Source: Actinoplanes liguriensis (GTDB taxonomy: Bacteria; Actinomycetota; Actinomycetes; Mycobacteriales; Micromonosporaceae). From it: a stretch of DNA of 5,793 nt. This document shows, one piece after another, positions 1-4,534 of the stretch; the stretch's first letter is position 1; each line of letters begins with the position of its first letter. The stretch is taken from contig KL571247.1 in the NCBI GenBank assembly GCA_000715855.1, positions 14,965-20,757 on the forward strand. The letters are read 5' to 3'. Made by a program: the position numbers and the translations under genes. Under the pieces are notes generated by a model. That model saw only the letters and a program-made list of their open reading frames with translations, searched no databases and was not told the origin of the DNA.

Positions 1-14
1 TGTATAAGAGACAG
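1..14 (+). other. Tn5 mosaic-end (tagmentation adapter) remnant
   Basis: The first 14 bases, TGTATAAGAGACAG, are identical to the inner 14 bases of the 19-bp Tn5 mosaic end that tagmentation library kits add to fragments. The match is AT-rich in an otherwise very GC-rich window, sits exactly at the window edge and ends at the CAG where genomic sequence should begin. It is therefore best read as untrimmed sequencing adapter at a contig end, not as genomic sequence or a resident transposon. Confidence 0.93.
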
Positions 15-596
15 GGCCTGGACCGGGTGGTTCCGGTGCTGCTGCCGCCGGATCAGGCCCGCGACGCCCGGTTCCGTTTCGCCGCGGACGGTGTGGTCGC
101 CGAGCGCGCGCACGACGCGGTCCTGCTCCTGCGCGCCGGGCCGCGCACCGAACGCGCCGCGCTGGCCGAGGCGCTGGACGGCCGGGAGGCGGTGGTCGGC
201 CCGGCCCTGTCGTGGACCGAGGTCCCCGAGGCGGTCCGCCTGGCCGAACGCGCCGCCGAGCTGCTCGGATCCGCCCCCGCCCCGATGTTCGTCGAGGATC
301 ACTTCGCGGCCCTGGCCCTGCGCGGCGAGCCCGGCGCCCTCGCGGCCCTCTCCACCCGGCGCCTCGCCGCCCTCGACGGCCTGCGCCCGGCCCAGCGGGA
401 ACAACTCCTGGTCACGCTGGAGTCGTGGCTGCGCCATTGGGGTTCGCGGACGGCGGTCGCCGCGGAGCTCTACGTCCACCCGCAGACCGTGAGCTACCGC
501 GTCAACCGCCTCCGCGACCTGCTCGGCCCCGACCTGGACGACCCGGCTGCCCGCTTCGAACTGCTGCTGGTCCTGAGCCAGCGCCCACCCGGTTGA
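15..596 (+). CDS. PucR-family transcriptional regulator, C-terminal part (5' truncated)
   Basis: This encodes the last 193 residues of a cytoplasmic DNA-binding regulator of the PucR/CdaR type. The reading frame is open back to the adapter junction, so the start is missing. The GTG at 27 is only an internal codon. Residues about 1-90 resemble the end of the GGDEF-like central domain common in this family, with a VVGP stretch followed by an Ala-rich helix. Residues about 120-190 carry the characteristic C-terminal helix-turn-helix: a helix around LLVTLESWLRHWG, then AVAAELYVHPQTVSYRVNRL, then RDLLGPDLDDP. The 'HPQTVSYRVNRL' recognition helix is diagnostic. Known family members control purine, sugar-acid or amino-acid catabolism and some secondary metabolism. 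The ligand and targets here are unknown. It converges with the oxidoreductase gene at 626, with 29 bp between them, so it does not share a transcript with it. Confidence 0.88.
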   Translation, partial: GLDRVVPVLLPPDQARDARFRFAADGVVAERAHDAVLLLRAGPRTERAALAEALDGREAVVGPALSWTEVPEAVRLAERAAELLGSAPAPMFVEDHFAALALRGEPGALAALSTRRLAALDGLRPAQREQLLVTLESWLRHWGSRTAVAAELYVHPQTVSYRVNRLRDLLGPDLDDPAARFELLLVLSQRPPG

Positions 597-625
597 TCAC
601 ACCAGCACGACCGGCTCCGTGGATC

Positions 626-1045
626 TCAAGCGCGGGTCAGCTCCAGAACCGGAATCGTCCGGATCCCCTCGGTCTTGCGCGCGTACTCCCGGAACCCGGG
701 GAAACGGGCGGCGATCCGGTCGAACACCTCGTCCCGCTCCCCGCCCGGCAGGTCACGAACGGTCACCTCGTACGTCCCGGTCCCGGTCTCGATCGTGGCC
801 TTCCCCGCGCTGAGCAGGTTGTAGTACCACTCCGGGTTCGCCGGCGCCCCGCCCTTCGAGGCGATCACGTGGATGACGCCGTCGTTCGCCGGATCCGGTT
901 GATACAGCACCGGGCTGATGAATTCGCGCCCGCTCCTGCGCCCACGGTGATGCAGCAGGACCAGCGGCCCTCCGGCGAACGAGCCGCCGACCTCACCCCG
1001 GTTGGCGCGGAACTCATCGATGACTTTCTGGTTCCAGTCGCTCAT
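626..1045 (-). CDS. Ddn-like nitroreductase-family deazaflavin (F420)-dependent oxidoreductase
   Basis: This is a 139-residue single-domain cytoplasmic protein of the F420H2-dependent quinone/nitro-reductase family (the mycobacterial Ddn type), close to the usual 130-150 residues. Visible family marks are the LLHHRGRRSGREFISPVLY segment (about residues 30-48), which forms the split-barrel strand and phosphate-contacting basic loop, and VIASKGGAPANPEWYYNLL (about 60-78), the conserved G-G-x-x-x-x-P-x-W-x-x-N-L block of the cofactor site. The family uses reduced F420 to reduce quinones, nitro compounds or other electrophiles; the substrate here is not predictable. The start is ATG at 1045. No Shine-Dalgarno is visible, but TAGCGT lies 7 bases upstream, suggesting a leaderless message. 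The gene is divergent from the P450 and convergent with the PucR-type gene, so it is probably monocistronic. Confidence 0.9.
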   Translation of the reverse strand: MSDWNQKVIDEFRANRGEVGGSFAGGPLVLLHHRGRRSGREFISPVLYQPDPANDGVIHVIASKGGAPANPEWYYNLLSAGKATIETGTGTYEVTVRDLPGGERDEVFDRIAARFPGFREYARKTEGIRTIPVLELTRA

Positions 1046-1052
1046 GATCCCG

Positions 1053-1058
1053 ACGCTA
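1053..1058 (-). promoter_or_regulatory. -10 box of a probable leaderless promoter for the F420-dependent oxidoreductase
   Basis: On the minus strand TAGCGT fits the actinobacterial -10 pattern TAnnnT. It ends exactly 7 bases before the ATG at 1045, which would place the transcription start at or within a base or two of the start codon. No purine-rich Shine-Dalgarno sits in the short gap, which reads CGGGATC. No good TTGAC-type -35 box lies 16-18 bases upstream, which is common for actinobacterial promoters. This is a pattern match only. Confidence 0.5.
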
Positions 1059-1088
1059 TCAACCCGTCACGCTCGGTGTGGATCCTGC

Positions 1089-1119
1089 CTCCGGTTCCGG
1101 AGATCGCGACCGGCGCGAT
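1089..1119. promoter_or_regulatory. Two abutting inverted repeats in the divergent control region (candidate operator)
   Basis: The 174-bp gap between the divergent oxidoreductase and P450 genes contains two perfect dyads side by side. The first is CTCCGG-TT-CCGGAG (1089-1102). The second is ATCGCG-ACCGG-CGCGAT (1103-1119). They lie about 30-60 bp upstream of the proposed oxidoreductase promoter and about 100-130 bp upstream of the P450 start, where a shared regulator could act. No known consensus is recognised. Short GC palindromes arise easily by chance at this base composition, so this is only a candidate. Confidence 0.25.
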
Positions 1120-1207
1120 GAGTGGCGCGCATGCGGCCGGCCGCCGTGGATCGTCTGCCGGATGACGGTCGCCCGGCCGGTCGGTGGTGCCGCGCGTTCC
1201 GGCTGGC

Positions 1208-1212
1208 GAGGA
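1208..1212 (+). promoter_or_regulatory. Shine-Dalgarno that fixes the P450 start at GTG 1220
   Basis: GAGGA lies 7 bases before the GTG at 1220, an ideal spacing. The upstream in-frame GTG codons at 1184 and 1187 have no comparable ribosome site, so the longer reading of the P450 is less likely. Confidence 0.65.
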
Positions 1213-1219
1213 TGGCGGG

Positions 1220-2395
1220 GTGATCGATGCCGCCACGCGCCACGAGTTCCGCGTTCTCGCCGCCGCGCACCCCAAGCTGCCCCTGCTCCTCGGCGCCGGG
1301 CGGCTGGCCCGCAGGCTGCGCCGGGTGCCGCGGATCGGCTGGGTGACCTCCGACCCGCTGACCGCCCGGCGGATCCTCAACGACCCGGACCACTTCACCC
1401 TGCTCGGCGAGGGCGGCGTCGGCCACCTGTGGGCGCAGGTGCTCGGCGACTGGGTCTACGAGATCTTCGACGGCCCCGGCCACCACCAGCTGCGCGCCCG
1501 CACCCGCGACCTGTTCACCGACGAGAGCGCCCGCCGGCTCACCGACCGCGTGGTCGGTCCCCGGCTGGCCCGGGCGGGTGCGGAGCTCCGCGCCGGCGCC
1601 ACCGTGGACGTCGCCGACCTGGCCCGGGTACTGGTCGGCCGGATCGTCGCCGACCTGCTGCAACTGCCGGTCGCCGATCGCGACGACGCGTACCGGGAGA
1701 TCTTCACGACCGGCGAGGAGCTCGCCGCGCTGGCTCTGGGCACCACCGCCTCCACGCATCTCCAACCGGCGACGATCGCCCGTGCGAAGGCGATCGTCGC
1801 CCGCCTGACCGCGAACGTCGCCGGGACCTGGCGGACCGCCCCGCCGGAGACCGTCCTCGGCCGCTGCCGTGAGCTGGGCCTGCCACAACAGCAGGCCGAG
1901 GGCCTGGCCACCCTGCTGATGGTGGCCGGGACGGAGACCGCCGCCAGCGCGATGGCCCGCACGGTCGCGCTGCTGCACGACACCGGGGCCCAGCACCGCC
2001 TCCGCGCCGAGCCGGAGCTGCTGCCCGAGGCGGTTCGCGAAGGCCTGCGGGTGACCACGCCGGCGCCGCTGATCGGCCGCGCGGTCGCCGCCGACGTCAC
2101 GGTGGACGGACGGCTGCTGCGCGCGGGGGAGCGGGTGCTGATGCTGACCTACACCGCGAACAACGCGGCCGGCGGCTTCGACCTGAACCGCGGTTACCTG
2201 CCCGACCAGCGGCAACTCTGGTTCGGCGCCGGGCGCCACCTCTGCCTGGGCGCGCCGGTCGCCCGCGCGGAGATCACCGGCCTGCTGCGCACGCTGCTCG
2301 ACGCCGGAGGCCCGATTCGCATTGCGAACCGCCGTTACCGCCGCAACGTGCTGATCCCGAGCTACGCCTCGCTGCCGGTCGCCATCGCCGCGTAG
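1220..2395 (+). CDS. Cytochrome P450 (soluble bacterial class)
   Basis: This encodes a 391-residue soluble P450 monooxygenase, a normal length for bacterial P450s, which insert one oxygen atom into an organic substrate using electrons normally supplied by a ferredoxin and its reductase. Landmarks in order: C-helix H-x-x-x-R (His88, Arg92) in GPGHHQLRAR; I-helix oxygen-activation motif AGTET (236-240); K-helix E-x-x-R (Glu274, Arg277); heme loop FGAGRHLCLGAPVAR with the axial cysteine Cys342. All catalytic landmarks are present. The stretch between the K-helix and the heme loop is unusual. In place of the common ANRDP...F.DP..FD it reads ANNAAGGFD, about six residues shorter, and the usual heme-propionate histidine just before the FG of the heme loop is Gln332 (QLWFG). 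No redox-partner gene lies in the window. GTG 1220 was chosen because GAGGA stands 7 bases upstream. A longer form from 1184 is possible. The 3' end overlaps the facing FAD monooxygenase by 34 bp. Substrate unknown. Confidence 0.93.
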   Translation: MIDAATRHEFRVLAAAHPKLPLLLGAGRLARRLRRVPRIGWVTSDPLTARRILNDPDHFTLLGEGGVGHLWAQVLGDWVYEIFDGPGHHQLRARTRDLFTDESARRLTDRVVGPRLARAGAELRAGATVDVADLARVLVGRIVADLLQLPVADRDDAYREIFTTGEELAALALGTTASTHLQPATIARAKAIVARLTANVAGTWRTAPPETVLGRCRELGLPQQQAEGLATLLMVAGTETAASAMARTVALLHDTGAQHRLRAEPELLPEAVREGLRVTTPAPLIGRAVAADVTVDGRLLRAGERVLMLTYTANNAAGGFDLNRGYLPDQRQLWFGAGRHLCLGAPVARAEITGLLRTLLDAGGPIRIANRRYRRNVLIPSYASLPVAIAA

Positions 2396-3534
2396 ACGTC
2401 GTACTCGTGGATCCAGCCGACCATCTGCGGCAGATTCCGGAGCCGGGCGTTCCGTTCGTCCGCGGGCGGCCCGTCCGGCACCTGGAAGCAGGTCGCGTTC
2501 GCTCGCGAGCCGAGTTGGATCTGCCTGGTCCGGGCCTTCCGGAGATGCTCATAGCTCCGCAGGGCCTCGCTCACGGACAACTGCGGATTCGAGAGGTACG
2601 CCGCGAGCGCGGCCGCGTCCTCGATGGCCTGGTTCGTGCCCTGGCCGGCGTGCGGGAGCATCGGATGGGCGGCGTCCCCGAGCAGCGTGACCCGTCCGGT
2701 GCTCCAGTTCCGTAGCGGCTCCCGGTCGTAGAGCGCCCACCGCCCGGTCTCCTCCGAGCTCGCCAGCAGCGCCGTGACGACCGGGCTCCAGCCCTCGAAC
2801 GCGGCCACCGCCTCCTCCGGCGCGCATCTGGCCGACCAGGACTCCAGCGTCCACTCCGGGTCCGGCACGTACGCCACGAAGTTGATCAGTTCGCCACCAC
2901 GCACCGGATAGGCCACCAGGTGACGGTTCGGGCCGAGGAAGAACGTCAGCCCGAACGTGTCGCCGCCGGGCACCCGGTCGACCGGCACCAGCCCCCGGAA
3001 GCAGCTCATCGCGGAGAAGACGGCCTCGTCCGACCGGTCGACGTGCGTTCGCACCGCGGAACGCAGCCCGTCGGCGCCCACCACCACGTCCGCGCCGGCC
3101 GCCGAGCCGTCCGCGAACTCCAGCTCCACCCCGTCCGGCGACTCGTGCACGGCGACGCATCTGCGGCCCAGGTGCGGCTCACCGTCGTACGCCGAAATCA
3201 GGATGTGATGGAAATCGGCGCGATGGATGCCGAGGAACGGGCCTCCGAACCGCTGCTCATACCAGGCGCCCATCGGGTGCTCGTAGAAGATGTCGCCGCT
3301 GAGCCAGTGGTGGAACTCGATGCGATGCAGGTTCGCGGAGACGTCCCGGACCGCTTTGCCGAGCCCGAGCGCGTCGAGCACCCGCATCCCGTTGCCACCC
3401 AGCGACACCCCGGCGCCGATCTCGCTCAGCTCGCCCGCCTGGTCGTAGACGTCGACCTGGAACCCTCTCGCCCGCAGCGCGATCGCGGCGCTGAGCCCGC
3501 CGATCCCCGACCCGACAACCGCGACCCTGACCAT
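2362..3534 (-). CDS. FAD-dependent group A aromatic-type monooxygenase (salicylate hydroxylase-like)
   Basis: This encodes a 390-residue single-component flavoprotein monooxygenase, a cytoplasmic enzyme that uses NAD(P)H and O2 to hydroxylate or epoxidise a substrate, often aromatic. Motifs in order: N-terminal Rossmann GSGIGG (8-13) for FAD; EIGAGVSLGGNGMRVLDALGL (38-58), the family's IGAG...N motif; HRADFHHIL (104-112); the DG motif GADGLRSAVR (153-162); the second FAD motif GDAAHPMLPHAGQG (286-299), followed by AIEDAAALA. The length and motif set match salicylate 1-monooxygenase, 3-hydroxybenzoate 6-hydroxylase and similar enzymes, but the substrate cannot be assigned. ATG 3534 is preferred because GGGGGTG ends 5 bases upstream and the Rossmann strand starts immediately. 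An in-frame ATG at 3567, adding 11 residues and preceded by GGGAG, is a real alternative. It lies downstream of the S1 protease on the same strand, but a strong hairpin separates them. Confidence 0.92.
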   Translation of the reverse strand: MVRVAVVGSGIGGLSAAIALRARGFQVDVYDQAGELSEIGAGVSLGGNGMRVLDALGLGKAVRDVSANLHRIEFHHWLSGDIFYEHPMGAWYEQRFGGPFLGIHRADFHHILISAYDGEPHLGRRCVAVHESPDGVELEFADGSAAGADVVVGADGLRSAVRTHVDRSDEAVFSAMSCFRGLVPVDRVPGGDTFGLTFFLGPNRHLVAYPVRGGELINFVAYVPDPEWTLESWSARCAPEEAVAAFEGWSPVVTALLASSEETGRWALYDREPLRNWSTGRVTLLGDAAHPMLPHAGQGTNQAIEDAAALAAYLSNPQLSVSEALRSYEHLRKARTRQIQLGSRANATCFQVPDGPPADERNARLRNLPQMVGWIHEYDVYAAMATGSEA

Positions 3535-3538
3535 CCGC

Positions 3539-3545
3539 CACCCCC
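3539..3545 (-). promoter_or_regulatory. Shine-Dalgarno supporting the FAD monooxygenase start at ATG 3534
   Basis: On the minus strand GGGGGTG matches GGAGGTG, the full complement of the 16S tail, with one G-U wobble. The GGGGG core ends 6 bases before ATG 3534. The competing ATG at 3567 has GGGAG about 10 bases upstream, so both starts remain possible, but this one agrees with the usual family N-terminus. Confidence 0.5.
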
Positions 3546-3611
3546 GTGCTGAACCGACCGCGCTCATCGAACCCCATCTCCCTCCACAGAGGAAGCCCTG
3601 GAACGACGAAG

Positions 3612-3643
3612 CGGCCGGCGACGCGGAGATGCGTCGCCGGCCG
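3612..3643 (-). terminator. Hairpin terminator after the S1 protease gene
   Basis: A perfect 13-bp inverted repeat (CGGCCGGCGACGC / GCGTCGCCGGCCG, 6-base loop) begins 14 bases past the protease stop on the minus strand. It is followed by CTTCGTCGTTCC, mildly T-rich for this genome. Such strong GC stems with weak T tracts are usual intrinsic terminators in actinomycetes. It would insulate the FAD monooxygenase from protease transcription. Confidence 0.75.
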
Positions 3644-3657
3644 GAGATGCCGGAGGG

Positions 3658-4425
3658 TCAGTGGCCCTTCGTTACCGAGGTGATCCAGTCGGCGATGTTG
3701 TCGGTGCGTGCGGCGTTCTCCACGCCGGTGTGCGGGCAACTCGGACCGTTGCTGACCACGGCCGCGAGGACCGGCCCGGCGCCGCGCCGTTCGGTGAAGT
3801 AGGGCGCGCCGGAGTCGTAGGGGCAGGGGGTGGTGTCCGGCTGAGGCGCGTACCCGTTCAGCCCGAGGACCGTGTCGGAGACCGAGACGATCTTCAGCCG
3901 GCCGGTCTGCAACCGGGTCGCCGGGACGGGGTTAGTGCTGGTCAGCGAGCCGTACCCGGTGACCCGCAGGATCGTGTCGATCCGCGGCTCGCGGGTGCCG
4001 ACGCGGAGCGGGCGCACGTCGCGGACCGGTTTCTCCAGGCGGGCCAGGGAGACGTCCGCGGTCGGGGACTGCTTGACGGCGACGACCTTGAGCACGTGAC
4101 CGCCGGTGCCGGTCAGGTCGGTGCGGCCGACGGTCGCGGTGGTGAGGTCGGCGACCGGATATTCGACCCGCACGCCGTTGGCGTCGCGGAAGCAGTGCCC
4201 GGCGGTGATCACCCACTGCGGGGCGATCAGCGCGCCGGAGCAGGCGCTGTCGCGCTTGCCGCCGGTCGCGGTCGGGATGCCGGTCATCGTGAGTTTGACG
4301 GAGAAGCGGTATTTGCCGTTCGGCACGGGTTCGCCGTTGGCGATGGCGTTCGCGGGGCCGGCGCCTCCGGCGAGCACGCCCAGGAAGGCTACGGCCGCGA
4401 TGGCCCAGCGGGTCTTGCCTCGCAC
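3658..4425 (-). CDS. Secreted trypsin-fold (S1 family) serine protease
   Basis: This encodes a 255-residue exported serine endopeptidase. Residues 1-27 are a signal peptide: basic MRGKTR, a hydrophobic Ala/Val/Leu core, then the ANA cleavage site. The mature chain would begin at once with IANGEP (28-33), the conserved S1 N-terminus whose free Ile amine forms the activating salt bridge. The triad is His77 (ITAGHC), Asp124 (ADVSLARL) and Ser205 (CPYDSGAPYF). Cysteines 62/78 and 201/230 match the chymotrypsin 42-58 and 191-220 disulfides. The active-serine motif is YDSGAP instead of the usual GDSGGP. The residue at the trypsin Asp189 position appears to be Thr199, so Arg/Lys specificity is not expected. 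GTG 4425 was chosen because AGGA lies 8 bases upstream and the signal peptide then starts correctly. The longer frame to 4485 adds 20 residues that spoil it. It lies downstream of the GH6 gene on the same strand but has its own probable promoter and terminator. Confidence 0.92.
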   Translation of the reverse strand: MRGKTRWAIAAVAFLGVLAGGAGPANAIANGEPVPNGKYRFSVKLTMTGIPTATGGKRDSACSGALIAPQWVITAGHCFRDANGVRVEYPVADLTTATVGRTDLTGTGGHVLKVVAVKQSPTADVSLARLEKPVRDVRPLRVGTREPRIDTILRVTGYGSLTSTNPVPATRLQTGRLKIVSVSDTVLGLNGYAPQPDTTPCPYDSGAPYFTERRGAGPVLAAVVSNGPSCPHTGVENAARTDNIADWITSVTKGH

Positions 4426-4433
4426 AGTGCTCG

Positions 4434-4437
4434 TCCT
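4434..4437 (-). promoter_or_regulatory. Shine-Dalgarno that fixes the S1 protease start at GTG 4425
   Basis: On the minus strand AGGA, within GAAAGGACG, lies 8 bases before GTG 4425. This site and the resulting well-formed signal peptide outweigh the longer ATG-initiated frame at 4485, which has no comparable site placed to serve it and overlaps the proposed promoter. Confidence 0.7.
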
Positions 4438-4457
4438 TTCCGGACAGTCAGGCAATG

Positions 4458-4485
4458 ACCGTATCGACAATAACCATCGTGGCAA
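4458..4485 (-). promoter_or_regulatory. Probable promoter of the S1 protease gene
   Basis: On the minus strand TTGCCA (4485-4480) and TACGGT (4463-4458) are 16 bases apart, close to the actinomycete housekeeping pattern TTGACR and TAnnnT. The segment 4441-4500 is clearly richer in A/T than the surrounding genes. The predicted start would fall near 4450, giving a leader of about 25 bases containing the AGGA ribosome site. It follows the GH6 terminator, consistent with independent transcription of the protease. Confidence 0.45.
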
Positions 4486-4501
4486 GCCCGAAACGTGACA
4501 A

Positions 4502-4527
4502 GGGGCCCCGACGGACGCCGGGACCCC
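4502..4527 (-). terminator. Hairpin terminator after the GH6 cellulase gene
   Basis: On the minus strand the RNA would form GGGG-U-CCCG, an 8-base loop, then CGGG-G-CCCC: a 9-bp stem with one U-G wobble. It starts 7 bases after the cellulase stop and is followed by TTGTCACGTTT. On the plus strand the same position would be a C-A mismatch, which favours a minus-strand function. It matches the direction and position expected for the end of the cellulase transcript. Confidence 0.7.
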
Positions 4528-4534
4528 GCGCGTG

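Noticed and set aside
1..14. A genuine Tn5-type transposon end
   Set aside because: Only the inner 14 of 19 bases are present, exactly at the sequence edge, with no transposase or target duplication visible. Library adapter is far more likely.
1133..1144. GCGGCCGGCCGC perfect palindrome upstream of the P450
   Set aside because: A pure G/C palindrome of this length is unremarkable at this base composition, and no known operator matches it.
212..1165. A 317-codon open frame on the plus strand across the PucR-type and F420-enzyme genes
   Set aside because: It overlaps two well-supported genes in another frame or strand, has the Arg/Pro-rich composition of a shadow frame, and shows no domain.
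1067..2239. A 390-codon open frame on the minus strand opposite the P450
   Set aside because: It is rich in Arg, Gly, Pro and Ala with no recognisable domain, and it lies antisense to a P450 with all its motifs. Such frames are expected in high-GC actinomycete DNA.
2549..3160. A 203-codon minus-strand frame inside the FAD monooxygenase
   Set aside because: It is an out-of-frame shadow, dominated by Arg and Gly, of a gene with clear FAD motifs.
3661..4458. A 265-codon open frame opposite the S1 protease
   Set aside because: The minus strand carries the full protease with signal peptide, triad and disulfides. The plus-strand frame is Gly/Ala/Arg/Val-rich with no family mark.
4426..4485. N-terminal extension of the S1 protease to an upstream ATG
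   Set aside because: It would put a polar stretch containing a Cys before an already complete signal peptide and would overlap the proposed promoter. GTG 4425 has a well-spaced AGGA.
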